A DNA stretch of 64,000 bases from positions 39,908,425 to 39,972,424 of the forward strand of contig NC_091298.1 in assembly GCF_038502225.1 (NCBI RefSeq). Reading direction: 5' to 3'. Position 1 is the first letter of the stretch; each line of letters starts with the position of its first letter. The DNA comes from Cherax quadricarinatus (Eukaryota; Arthropoda; Malacostraca; Decapoda; Parastacidae). A program made the translations under genes and the position numbers. Shown here piece by piece: positions 9,626-20,595 of the stretch. Under the pieces are notes generated by a model. That model ran no database searches. It was not told the DNA's origin and was given only the letters and a program-made list of their open reading frames with translations.

Positions 9626-9696
9626 TCTTCATTATAAAGTTCCCTGGCTACTAGTAACTTTGTGATGCTGGTACAATGTATGCTGGTAAAATGTAT
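9626..9696. repeat. Relic of the 32-bp satellite between two insertions
   Basis: Contains CTAGTAACTTTGTGATGCTG and GTACAATGTATGCTGGTAAA, which are diverged 32-bp units. It links the array left of 2779 with the array right of 12164. Confidence 0.75.
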
Positions 9697-10009
9697 TGTA
9701 GACAGCCTGTACTGTCTGCATAGATAGCCTATGTTGTCTGCCAGCTGAGTTCATATTACGTGCCTTGCTCTTGCTGCCACCTATAGGCCCATGCCACTTC
9801 AGTATGCCCAGACCTCCCCCTCTCTCACTCTCTAAGCGGCCTTCACTCGGTCAACAAAGCCTACTTCTCTCTCCCTCACTGGGCATGGCCCCTCCAGGCC
9901 ATCGTCACAAAGACACTGGCTTTGTACCCACTTTCCCGCAAATAAAGTAAGAAGCCTCCGAAGCCTTATCATTACTCCCCGCTACCAAGAATCACCAATT
10001 AACTCTTCA
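9697..10009 (+). repeat. Direct repeat 1 (putative 5' LTR)
   Basis: About 90% identical by eye to 11859-12164. It contains CCACCTATAGGCCCATGCCA, a CT-rich stretch and AATAAAGTAAGAAGCCTCCG. Confidence 0.7.
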
Positions 10010-10548
10010 TATGGGCGACAGCGGTAGTCGCAGCGGTTGTGTTGCCCGAGGGGGAAAAGGAAGAGGAATGAAGTCGTCTTCACCTCATCACCCCACACCA
10101 GAAGCATCCGTCTCTCATCGAGTTATCCTGATGTCGTGTCTGCACGTTTCAGCATCCAGACACATATACACGCAGGATTCAGGCCGAAATTTGCCGAATT
10201 TCTTCGAGAAATATAAGTGGCATCCCTGCGACTCCACGCCACAGCGCCCCACGCTGTTTCTCAAGTCACCTGTTCTGCATCACTTGTATGTTGCTGCTGT
10301 TGGTTTTCAGCTCAGCCCGGCTATTTCAGCAAGTCAAAGGTGAGTTTGTGGTGATTTCTGAGTCCAGTGTGAGTATCTCCCCGTGTTGTGGGTGGGAGAG
10401 GAGGAAGTGGCCAGATCCTCCCTCGCCATACACTCACCCACACTCCTCACCACCACACTCCACCACTATGTCCTCACTGTCTCTGCTGTGTTTTCTGCTG
10501 TTTTCCGTGTGAATTCATAGCCAGAGCTGAGTATCCGAGTGCCCAAGG

Positions 10549-10665
10549 CCACTTGAAGCCACGTTGATCACGAAGCCACGTGGATCATCAAGCCATGTGG
10601 ATCAGCAAGCCACGTAGATCATGAAGCCACGTGGAGTAAGCCACTTGGGTTACCAAGCTCAAGCC
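10549..10665. repeat. Short imperfect repeats of AAGCCACGTGGATCA
   Basis: Five to six diverged copies of an 18-21-bp unit around GAAGCCACGTGGATCA, rich in the E-box CACGTG, in the interior of the LTR-like element. Confidence 0.7.
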
Positions 10666-10689
10666 AAACGTCCCAAGCCTGAGGCAGCA

Positions 10690-10925
10690 TCACTCCAATG
10701 ACATCACCTCACAACGTCACCCACGATGCTGCCCGACTTCACGACGTCACCCACGATACTGCCCGACTTCACGACGTCACGATGTCTGCCTGACATAACC
10801 TCGTGATGTCGCCCCATCACGTCCCTCACGACGTCACTCCAGAACGTCACCTCGAGACGTCTGTTGACGTCCCCACGCTGCTGACGTCACCTCACGACGT
10901 CTGCTAACATAATCTCACGTCGAGA
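10690..10925. repeat. Cluster of ACGTCAC / GACGTC motifs
   Basis: About a dozen ACGTCA or GACGTC occurrences within 235 bp, partly in a ~30-bp repeat (TTCACGACGTCACCCACGAT). The motif resembles a cAMP-response element, but the density probably reflects local tandem amplification. No function is shown. Confidence 0.6.
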
Positions 10926-11253
10926 AATGCCCTCCTGAGTCGCTTGCCTGAAGAAGTCCTGCCAAGTTGGCAAGTATTGACGATGCCACACTCGAGGGCA
11001 CCAGCAGGTTGTGCCCCAGGTTGAGTGAACCTGCAGTGACTCCTACGATGACTGCTTCACCGCTCCAGAGGAGACCACACCCTGTTATGTCACAGCTCAG
11101 CCGCAGCGATGTCTCCAGTGTTGCAGTATCTGTCCAGACGCAGGAAGGCGTGCAGTGATGCCCCTCGATGCTCACTGCCTATGACCACGATGTTTAGCAC
11201 ACCCCACATGTTTTTTTCTTCCCTCCCTGTAGTAAGCTTTTTTTTCCATGTCC

Positions 11254-11756
<503 letters not shown>

Positions 11757-11858
11757 TTATAATGTGTGCTGTGCCCTGCTCCGGCGAGAGAGAGACTGAT
11801 TTTTTTTTTACAGCCAGTCATGGTCAGGGACGACCATGGTGGAGCATGGCCGAGCAAA

Positions 11859-12164
11859 TGTAGACAGCCTCTACTGTCTGCATAGACAGCCTATGTTGTC
11901 TGCCAGCTGAGTTTATATTACACGATTTGCTCGTGCTGCCACCTATAGGCCTATGCCACTTCAGTATGCCCAGAACTCCCTCTCACTCTCTCAGCAGCCT
12001 TCACTCAGTCAACAAGGCCTACTCCTCTCTCCCTCACTGGTCATGGCCCCTCCAGGCCATGGGCACAAACACATTGCCTGTGTACCCACTATCTTGAAAA
12101 TAAAGCAAGAAGCCTCGGAAGCCTTATCATTACTCCCCACTACCAAGAATCACCAATTAACTCA
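11859..12164 (+). repeat. Direct repeat 2 (putative 3' LTR)
   Basis: Second copy of the 9697-10009 repeat, with AATAAAGCAAGAAGCCTCGG near its end and a 3-bp shorter terminus. Confidence 0.7.
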
Positions 12165-15100
12165 TAATGGTGTGCTGGTACAATGTATAATGGTACAATG
12201 TATGATGGAACAAAGTATGTTGGAACAATGTATTCAGGTGAAATGTATGCTGGTAAAATGTATGCTCGTACAACGTATGATGGTACAATGTATGCTAATA
12301 CAATGCATGCTGGTACAATGAATGTATGCTGGTGCAATGTACGTTGGTACAATGTATGCTGGTACAGTGTATGCTGGTATCTGGCAGTGCCGATGCTCTG
12401 TGGGTTTACAGACTGGTGATACTAGCACAATGTGCTAGTAGCTAGGTGAAATTCATACACTGTGTACTAGTACCATGGTGATGCTGGAACATTTGTGCTA
12501 GTAGCCTGGAGATTCACGGACACAGTGTATTTATTTCCAGGTAGTAACTTGGTGTGCCAGCATCACCAAGCTACTACATTTCTTGGTAATAGCTTGGTGA
12601 TGCTGGCGCTCTCTACGCTACTTGATTGGTAAAACTGGTACACTATGTACCAGCAGCCTGGTGATGCTGGTACACTGTGTGCCAAAAGCAAGGTGATGCT
12701 GGTATACTCTGTGCCAGTAGCTTGGTGATGCTGGTACACTATGTGCCTGTAGTCTGGAGATACTGGTACACTGTGTGCCAGAAGCATGGTGATGCTGGTA
12801 CACTCTGTTCCTGTAGCATGGTGATGCTGATACACTGTGTGCCTGTATCCTGGTGATGCTGATACACTGTGTGCCTGTATCATGTTGATGCTGGTACACT
12901 GTGTGCCTGTAGCCTGGTGATGCTGGTATACTGTGCCTGTAGCATGGGGATGCTGGAACATTGTGTGCCATTAGCATGGTGATGTTGGTACACTATGGGC
13001 CTGAAACATGGTGATGCTGGTACACTATGGGCCTGAAACATGGTGATGCTGGTACTTTCTACGCCTGAAGACTGGTAATATTGGAACACTGTGTGCAACT
13101 ATTATGGTGATGGTGATGTCCTGTGTGCCAGTAACCTGTTGATGCTGGTACACGGTGTGCTTGAAACCTTGTTTTTTTCTGGTACATTGTGTGCCAGAAG
13201 CCTGTTGATGCTAGTATATTGTGTGCCAGCAGCATGTTGAAGCTAGTACACTGTGTGAGAGTAGCTTGTTGATGCTAGTATGCTGTGTGACAGCAGCCTG
13301 GTGATGCTGGTACACTCTTTGCTATTAACCTGGTGAGGCTGGTACACTGTATGCCATTAACCTGGTGATGCTGGTACACTGAGTGTCAGTAGTATGGTGA
13401 CGCTGATACACTCTGTGGTTGTAGCGAAGTGATGCTGGTACACTGTGTGCCAGTAGCCTGGTGAAGCTGTTACACTCTACGATAGTAGCCTGGTGGTGCT
13501 GGTACACTGTGTACCAGTAGTCTGATGATGCTGGTGCACTGTGTGCCAGTAATATGGTGACGCTGGTACACTCTGTGCTTGTAGCTTATTGATGCTGGTA
13601 CACTGAGTGGTAGTAGCCTGGTGATGCTGTTACACTCTATGCTAGTAGCCTGGTGATGCTGGTACACTGTTTGCCAGTAGCCTGGTGATGCTGGTACACT
13701 GTGTGCTAGTAGTATGGTGATGCTCGTACTCTATGTGCCTGTAGCATGGTGACGCTGGCGCACCGGTTGACAGTAGCTTTGTGATGCTGTTAAACTATGA
13801 GCCATTAGCATGGAGCTGCTGGTGCACTGTGTGACAGTAGCTTGGTGATACTGGTACACTGCGCTTCACCAGCCTGTTGATGCCGGTACTCTGTGTGCCA
13901 GCAGCATAGTAATGCTGGTACACTGTGTGCCAGAAGCATGGTGATGCTGGTACACTGTGTGCCAGTAACCTGGTGATTCTGGTACACTGTGTGCCAGAGC
14001 ATAGTGATGCTTGATCTCTGAGTGCATATAGCATAGTGATGCTGACACACTGTGTGCCTGTAGCATAGTGATGCTGTTACACAGTATTTCAGTTGGATGG
14101 TGATGCTGGTACACTGTGTGACAGAAGCCTGGTGATGCTGGTTCACTGTGTTCCAGTAGCCAGGAGATACTGGGACACTGAGTGCCAGTATCATGGTGAT
14201 GGTGGAACAATGTGTGCCAAAAGCCTGATGATCCTGGTACATTGTGTGCCAGTAGAATGGTGATGCTAGTGCACTGTGTGCCAGTAGGCTGTGATGTTGG
14301 TACAGTGTGAGGCAGCAGCATGGTGATGCTGGTACACTGTGTGCCTGTAGCCAGAAGATGCTGTAACACTCTGTCAGGAGCATGGTGATGCTGGTACATT
14401 GTGTGCCATTAGCCTGGTGATGCTGGTTCACTGTGTGCCAGTAAACGTTTGATACTTGTACACCGTGTGCCAGTAGGTTTGTGATGCTGGTACAGCGTGT
14501 ACCAGCAGCATGGTGATGCTGGTACTCTCTGTGCCTGTGGCCTGGAGATGTTGGACACTATGTGCGAGTAGCATGCTGATGCTGTTACACTGTGTGTATT
14601 TCTCCTGGTGACGCTGGTACACTGTGTGACTTTAGCCTGGAGATGCTGGAACCCTGAGTGCCAGAAGCAGGGTGATGCTGGTACACTGTGTGCCAGTAGC
14701 CTGGAGAAGCTGGGACACTGTGTGCCAGTAGCATGGTGATGATGGTACAGTGAGAGCCAGCAAAATGGTGATGCTGGAATACTGAGTGCTTGTAGCCTGA
14801 TGATGATGGTACACTGTGAGTCAGCAACATGGTGATGCTGGTACACTGTGCGCTATCAGCCTTTTGATCCTGGTACACTTTGTGCCAGTAGTCTGATGAT
14901 GCTGGTACATTGTTTCCCAGTAGTCTGGTGATTCTGGTAGACAATGTGCCAGTAGTCTGATGATCCTGATACACATTGTGCCAGTAGCCTGGTGATGCTA
15001 GCACACTGTGTGCAATTAGCCTGGTGATGGCAGTGCACTGTGTGCCAGTAGCTTGGTAGTGCTGGAACACTCTTTGCCATTAACCTGGTGATGCTGGTTC

Positions 15101-15759
15101 ACTGTGTGTCAGTAGCCTGGTGATGCTGGTAATCTGTGTGCCAGTAGCCCGGTGATGCTGATACACTGTGTGCCTGTAGCATAGTAATGCTGGTACACTG
15201 TGTGCCAGTAGCCTGGTGATGCTGGTACACCCTGTTTCAGCAGCCTAGTGATGCTCGTACACTTTGCGCCTGTAGCCTCGAAATGCTGGTACACTGTGTG
15301 CCAATAGCATGGTGATGCTCTTTCAATGTGCGCCAGTAGCCTGGTGATACTAGTACACTCTGCCTGTAGCCTGGTGATGCTTGTACACAGTGTGTCAGCT
15401 GCCTTGTGATGCTGGTACAGTGAGTTCCTGAATCATGGTGTTGCTGTTACAGTGAGTTCCTGAATCATGGTGTTGCTGTTACACCCTGTGCGTCTTGCCT
15501 GGTGATGCTGGTACACTGTGCGCCAGTAGCATGGTGATGCTGGAACATTGTGTGTCAGTAGCCTGGCGATGCTGGTACACTGTGTGTCAGTAGCCTGGCG
15601 ATGCTGGTACACTGTGTGCCAGTAGCCTGGCGATGCTGGTACACTGTGTGTCAGTAGCCTGGCGATGCTGGTACACTGTGTGCCAGTAGCCTGGCGATGC
15701 TGGAACACTGTGTGCCAGTAGCCTGACGACGTTGGTACACTCTTTGCTAGTAGCATGGT
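12165..15759. repeat. 32-bp satellite, block 1
   Basis: Consensus GATGCTGGTACACTGTGTGC plus CAGTAGCCTGGT, 32 bp. It is highly diverged at 12165-12560 (ACAATGTATGCTGG-type units) and better conserved afterwards. Within each unit CTGGTACACTGTGTGCCAG is an almost perfect dyad. The minus strand lacks stops, so frames with a 32-residue period (YQHHQATGTQCTSITRLL-type) stay open for 60-240 codons. None is a gene. Confidence 0.95.
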
Positions 15760-15888
15760 TAAATAACAAAAAGGCACAACACCGTGACTGGAACAATGCA
15801 CAAATAACCCGCACATAAAAGAGAGAAACGTCGTCGTAAGCTTCTCTCTTATGTGCGGGTTATTTGTGTATAGTAGCATGGTGTTAAG
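15760..15888. mobile_element. Short PLE-tip palindrome in the satellite
   Basis: TAACCCGCACATAAAAGAGA and its inverted copy TCTCTCTTATGTGCGGGTTA lie about 30 bp apart around CGTCGTCGTAAGC. The same tip sequence begins the PLE at 17177, so this is a truncated inverted pair of that family. Confidence 0.7.
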
Positions 15889-16037
15889 TAAGTAAGTAAG
15901 TTTATTCAGGTATACACAAATACAGTTACATAGAATTATCATACATAGCAGCATATGTGTAGAGAACCTAGGATAACCCAAAAAAGTCAGACAGAGTGAC
16001 TTATTTCCATTGGGGTCCTTTACTTATTTCCATTGTT
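15889..16037 (-). mobile_element. 3' tail of an unidentified LINE with (CTTA)n end
   Basis: On the minus strand it ends in AATAAACTTACTTACTTACT, the pattern of a non-LTR retrotransposon tail with a short tandem repeat terminus. Upstream lies TAACTGTATTTGTGTATACC. I recognise this sequence as a common decapod interspersed repeat. Only about 120-140 bp is present. Confidence 0.6.
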
Positions 16038-17176
16038 GTTGTACACTGGTTGTCATTAACCCTGTGATGTTGGTGCACTGTGTGCCATTAGCCCTGTGAT
16101 ATTGGTGCACTGTGTGCCAGTAATATGGTGATGGTGGTACACTGTGTGCTAGTAATCTGTTGACGCTGGTTCACTGTGTGCCAGTGAAATGGTGATGGTG
16201 GTACACTGTGTGCCAGTATTCTGTTCATGCTGGTTCACTGTGTGCCTGGTGAAGCTGGTACTCTTTGCGATAATAATCTGTTGATGCTGGTACATTGTGT
16301 GCCAGTAGACTTGTGATGCTAGTACACTGTGTGACAGTAGAACGGTGATGCTGGTACACTGTGTTCCAGAAGCATGGTGATGCTGGTACTCTTTGTGACA
16401 ATAATCTGTTGATGCTGGTACATTGTGTGCCAGTAGACTTGTGACGCTAGTACACTGTGTGACAGTAGAACGGTGATGCTGGTACACTGTGTGCCAGAAT
16501 ATTTGTGATGCTCGTACTCTGTGTGCCAGTTGCATGGTGATGCTGTACACTGTCTGCCTTTAGCATGGTGATGCTGGCACTGTCTTTGCCAGTAGCCCGG
16601 TGACACTTGAATACTGTGTGCGATAGCATGGTCATGCTGGTACAGAGTGTGTCAGTAGCATCGTGATGCTGGTACACTGTGTTCCAGAAGCATGGTGATG
16701 CTGGTATTCTGTGTGCTTGTAGCATGTTCATGCTGGTACACTGTGTGCCAGTGGCCTGGTGATGCTTGTACACTGTGTGTGAGTAGCATGGTGATGCTGC
16801 TACACAGTGTGCCAGTAGCCTGGCGATGTTGTCACACTGTGTGCCAGAAGGCTGGTGATGCTGGTACACTGTATGCGTCTTGCATGGTGATGCTGGGACA
16901 CTGTACCAGTAGCCTAGTAACGCTGTAACACTGTGTGCCAGTAGCATGGTCATGCTGGTACACAGAGTGCCAGTAGAATGGTGATGCTGGTACACTATGT
17001 GCCTGTCGAATGGTGGTGTTGGGACACTGTGTGCCAGTAGCCTAGTGATGCTTGTTCATTGTGCGCCAGTAACATTGTGATGCTGGTACACAGTGTGACA
17101 GTAGCATGGGGATGCTGATGCACTGGGTGCCAGTTGCCTGGTGATGCTGGTACACTGTGTGCCAGTAGCATAGTGA
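16038..17176. repeat. 32-bp satellite, block 2
   Basis: Continuation of the array. The stretch at about 16530-16850 is paralogous to 22452-22770 (offset 5922 bp), sharing rare variants such as GATGCTGTACACTGTCTGCC. Confidence 0.95.
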
Positions 17177-17240
17177 TAACAAGAAAAGGCACAATACCGT
17201 GACTGGAACGATACACAAATAACCCGCACATAAAAGAGAG

Positions 17241-17286
17241 AAGCTTGCGACGACGTTTCGGTCCGACTTGGACCATTGACAAAGTC
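17241..17286 (-). ncRNA. Degenerate hammerhead-like tip
   Basis: The minus strand contains stem-loop GGTCC-AAGTC-GGACC followed by GAAACGTCGTC, preceded by GTCAAT where CTGATGA or TTGATAA would be expected. Stem II and GAAA are clear, while the 5' core is not. Probably inactive. Confidence 0.35.
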
Positions 17287-17330
17287 ACACTAACCAGAAG
17301 TGGAGCAGGACGGCTGTATATAGGCAGGAA

Positions 17331-17600
17331 GAGGTGGTAGTAGTAGTAGTACTAGTAATAGTAGTAGTAGTAGTAGTAGTAGTAGTACAAGAATGGTATA
17401 TAATACCCACAAGATAAAATTAAGACATGCGCAACTCCCGGGCATCCCTATCGTAGACGTTTCGCCATCCAGCCAGCCACTGGATGGCGAAACGTCCACA
17501 ACAAAGACAACCAGACGCCGCACATGTGTCTTAATTTCATCAGTAGTTGTAGTAGTAGTAGTAGTAGTAGAAGAGGTAGTAGTAGTGGTAGTGGTAGAAG
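17331..17600. repeat. Two (TAG)n tracts around an inverted CCAGTGGATGGCGAAACGTC segment
   Basis: TAG-type repeats lie at about 17336-17388 and 17542-17600. Between them ACGTTTCGCCATCCAGCCAG and CTGGATGGCGAAACGTCCA form an inverted pair (17456-17498). This resembles a further small tip-to-tip PLE fusion within the 3' UTR. Confidence 0.6.
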
Positions 17601-17832
17601 TGGGGAATAAGGAGGACGAGCCAGTCAAATACAAAGGAAGGGGAGCACTGCAAGAGAGCTAGGTGCCCGCTGAGGGAGAGCAAGTGCACAGAGGTGCGTG
17701 AAAGGGGAAGTGGGAAATAAATGAAGAAGGAACAGAAACACGAGACAGAAGAGAGAAAGACAACCCAGAGGAGAAAATGAAAGAGGAAAGGGGAAGAGGG
17801 AGAAGAAGAAAAAGAAAAAGAAAAAATGAGGA

Positions 17833-18200
17833 GTAGGTTAAGTCACGGGTGTTCTGAAGTTTGGAGCATTTTACAGTGTAGTGGGAGAGGAAGACATCTA
17901 CAAAGACGAAGCCAGGGCTAAGGTTCATACAAGGAAAGTTGTGTATTAGAGAGGATTCAACTAGACGGCGACTGTTCGAGTTGGAAGTAGGGAAGACAGA
18001 TTTAGCAGAAGACCAGTCAATAGGATAGCTATGATCTCTGACGTGACAGAAAAGAGCATTGTTAGTGTCGGCAAGCCTAACATTATTTTTATGCTCCTTA
18101 AGTCTGTCAGAAAGAGATCGACCAGTTTCTCCGAAGTATTGAAGAGGACAGGAGGAGCAAGAAATAGAGTAGACACCAGGAACATCTGTAGAGGGAGGAG
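17833..18200 (-). pseudogene. PLE GIY-YIG endonuclease domain
   Basis: Minus-strand reading from about 18180 gives PGVYSISCSSCP, QYFGETGRSLSDRLKEHK, then NALFCHVRDHSYPIDW and RRLVESSLI. GVYsI ... YfGETGRsL..RlkEH is the GIY-YIG nuclease signature: the first Tyr pair, the conserved Arg, the Glu of the ESSLI block. In PLEs this nuclease nicks target DNA to prime reverse transcription. The domain itself is open, but it is separated from the RT by stops at about 18456 and 18387 and has no usable start. A Ser/Phe/Leu-rich frame follows it to about 17660, encoded by the pyrimidine-rich 3' UTR. Confidence 0.75.
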
Positions 18201-18384
18201 AGGTATGAACGAGATTAGTGCGAAGAGTGTTAGTCTGGCGGAAGGTAAGCTTGATGTTTAAGGGACGGAGAGAATTGTTGAGATTAGAAAGACCGGAAAT
18301 GTAGGGAAGGCAGAGGATAGAAGAGTTCCCAGGAGTAGAGAGTTTGGGAGAGAAGAAATTGCGTTTAGCACGTGAGAGGGCAGA

Positions 18385-19032
18385 GTCTATGAAATGGGAA
18401 GGGTAGCCAAGACGGGAAAACGAATTATGAAGAGTGGAAATTTCTGCTGGAACGAACTATGGATCACAGATGCGGAGGGCACGGAGAAAGAGGGAGATAA
18501 GAACACTTTTCTTGACAGGGGAAGCATGATTGGAAAAGTAGTGAATGTACATGCCACTGTGCATAGGTTTTCGGTAAACGGAAAAGGAAAAACCTGTATC
18601 TGAACGGTGGACATGGACATCAAGGAAAGGAAGCAAGGAATTAGATTCCCATTCAGCTTTAAACTTAATGGAAGGGGCAAGATTATTAAGAGCTTCAAGA
18701 AAAGGTTGGAAGAGACTGGAGTCATGAGGCCACAGAGCAAAGATGTCATCCACATAGCGGAGCCAGAGTGAAGGTTGCACATCGAGGGTAGGAAGAAGAA
18801 CAGTCTCTAAGTACTCCATGTAAAGATTAGCAAGGACAGGAGAGAGAGAGAGGAGAGCACATAGCGACACCGAAGATTTGAGAATAATATTTACCTTGGA
18901 AGGAAAAGGAGTTAGAGTCCACACAGAGGCGGATAAGATCAAGAAAGACATCAGTAGGTATAGGGAGATGAAGAAACCCTTCATGGGCCTTCTCTCTAAA
19001 AAAAATCAAGGACATCATCAAGAGGGACATTG
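18385..19032 (-). pseudogene. PLE reverse transcriptase fragment
   Basis: Two frames together give the RT palm. At 19020-18835 the reading is GFLHLPIPTDVFLDLI, then SFSFQGKYYSQIFGVAM and CSPLS. After a frameshift in a CT-rich run near 18840 it continues SPVLANLYMEYLETVLLP, then RYVDDIFALW, LLPFLDVHVHR, YRKPMHSGMYIHYFSNH and SLFLRALRICDP, stopping at 18457. YVDD is the catalytic box. GVAMxSPLSPVLANLYME is the PLE motif, with the second Gly of GVAMGSP changed to Cys. The N-terminal half of the RT is absent. It is non-functional because of the truncation and the frameshift. Confidence 0.8.
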
Positions 19033-19952
19033 ATAGTGATGCTGGCGCACTGTGAGCCTGTAGCATAGTGATGTTGTTACACAGTTTGGCAGTAGGATGG
19101 TGATGTTGGTACACTGTGTGACAGTAGCCTGGTGATGCTGGTACACTGTGTGCCAGTAGCCTATAGATGCTGGACACTGTGTGCCAGTACCGTGGTGATG
19201 CTGGTACAGTGTGTTCCAATCGCCAGGAGATGCTTTGACACTGAGTGCCAGTAGCATTGTGATGCTGGAACAATTTGTGCCAAAAGCCTGCTGATCCTGT
19301 GTGCCAGTAGCCAAGAGATGCTGGGACTCTGTGTGCCAGTAGCATGGTGATGCTGGTACACTGTGTGCCAGAAGCCTAGTGATGCTGGTACAGTGTGTAC
19401 CAGCAGCAGGGAAAGGCTGGTACTCTGTGTGCTTATAGCCTGATGACGCTGGTACACTGTCTGTCAGGGGCATGGTGAAGCTAGTACTTTGTGTGCTATT
19501 AGCATTTTGATGCTGGTACACTGTGTGCCATTAGCCTGGTGATGCTGGTACACTGTGTGACAGTAAACTTTTGTTCCTGGTACACTTTGTGCCAGTCGTC
19601 TGGTGATGTTGGCACAGTGTATACCAGCTGCATGGTGATGCTGGTACTCTCTGTGCCTGTTGCCTGTTGATGCTGGTACACTGTGTGTCAACAGCCTGGT
19701 GATGCTGGTACACTATGTGCCAGTAACATGTTGATGCTGTTACACTGTGCGCTTGTAGTATGGAGATGCTGGTGCTTTTTGTGTCAGTAGCCTGATAATG
19801 CTTGTACACTGTGTGCCAGTAGCCTGGTGATGCTGGTGCACTCAGTGCCAAAAGTCTGATGATTCTGATACACTTTCTGCCAGTAGGCTGGTGATGCTAG
19901 CACACTGTGTGCCAGTAGCATCCTGATGGTGGTACACTGTGTGCTAGTAGCC
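19033..19952. repeat. 32-bp satellite, block 3
   Basis: Array continuation. The region at about 19060-19560 is duplicated at about 23110-23615 (offset 4053 bp), sharing the rare CGCCAGGAGATGCT unit and a deleted unit. Confidence 0.95.
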
Positions 19953-19993
19953 TGGAAATATAAACACATATGCAGTATAATGTGATCCTTTAT

Positions 19994-20032
19994 TGACAAC
20001 GTTTCACCCACACAGTGGGCTTTTTCAAGTCA
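19994..20032 (-). ncRNA. Hammerhead-like motif with U3-A8 type core
   Basis: The minus strand reads TGAC, TTGAAAA, A, GCCCAC-TGT-GTGGGT, GAAAC-GTT, GTCA. TGAC pairs with GTCA as stem I, and stem II has five pairs plus a wobble. As at 8941, C3 is U and G8 is A together. The right-hand tip at 20500-20540 keeps only half of the motif. Confidence 0.5.
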
Positions 20033-20209
20033 CACACGGATCTACCTGGGGTGGAAGGTACGGGAGTATTTATAGTCAGGTTCAGAATGTTGAGGTCAGG
20101 TGGAGAATGCTGCATCTGATGATCTACCGGGTGGGGTTATAGAGTCTTGGGTAGCTTGGCAGGGGTATTGGACAAGTTGTGAGTAGACCTTCTGCAGTGT
20201 TCTATGTTC

Positions 20210-20497
20210 TTATGTGGGATAGCGATGAAGAAGTTTCTTGGCGAGTGGTTCAGCTATGTTATAGAAGCCATAGTTCTGGTTGAAATTGTTGGTTATAGAG
20301 ATAAGCGATGATTCCAGGATTCTTCGGTATTGAGTGTTGTCTTCTGTGGTGATAAGTCTTGAGTTTCTGTAGTTAATTAAATGGTTGTGTGAATTGCGAT
20401 GTTTTACACAGGCATTCCTTGTATCGTCAGTCCTGCTTGCATATTGGTGTTCTGAAATACGTGTTTGGAGGTCTCTTGATGTTTCGCCCACATATAA
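20210..20497 (-). pseudogene. PLE GIY-YIG endonuclease, C-terminal part
   Basis: The open minus-strand frame reads LYVGETSRDLQTRISEHQ, NACVKHRNSHNHLINY and RRILESSLI, and ends KKLLHRYPT-stop at 20210. YVGETSRDLQTRISEHQ is the second half of the GIY-YIG signature with the conserved Arg, and RRILESSLI holds the metal-binding Glu. The first Tyr block is cut off at the fusion with the inverted tip (about 20498), where the frame picks up a spurious Met start. With its N-terminus gone it should be inactive. It is the best preserved endonuclease copy in the window. Confidence 0.75.
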
Positions 20498-20595
20498 TCT
20501 GTGTGGGTGAAACGTTGTCAATAAAGGATCACATTATACTGCATATGTGTTTATATTTCCATTGTGTCGGTATTTTATACCATTTATTTCCATCG

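Larger units (their letters stand above)
17177..19032 (-). mobile_element. Penelope-like retroelement, 5'-truncated, minus strand
   Basis: Read on the minus strand: part of an RT domain, a linker, a GIY-YIG endonuclease region, a pyrimidine-rich 3' UTR, a trinucleotide tract and a tip with GGTCC-AAGTC-GGACC-GAAACGTC. It sits inside the 32-bp satellite, with TAGTGATAAC at the left junction and TTGATAGTGATGCTGG at the right. The frames are broken, so the copy is dead. RT plus GIY-YIG in this order is diagnostic for endonuclease-bearing PLEs. Confidence 0.85.
19953..20595 (-). mobile_element. PLE 3' end with inverted tip
   Basis: The tip at 19953-20035 (minus strand) and the tip at 20498-20575 (plus strand) are inverted copies (CACATATGCAGTATAATGTG and its complement). 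Between them lies a minus-strand endonuclease fragment. The plus-strand tip continues TGTCGGTATTTTATACCATT, as at 5207. The satellite resumes with TGCTAGTAGCCTGTTGATGC. Confidence 0.85.

Noticed and set aside
10011..10512. Frames of 110 and 74 codons in the LTR-like interior as a gag remnant
   Set aside because: No zinc knuckle or capsid-like pattern. The two frames overlap and are of different composition.
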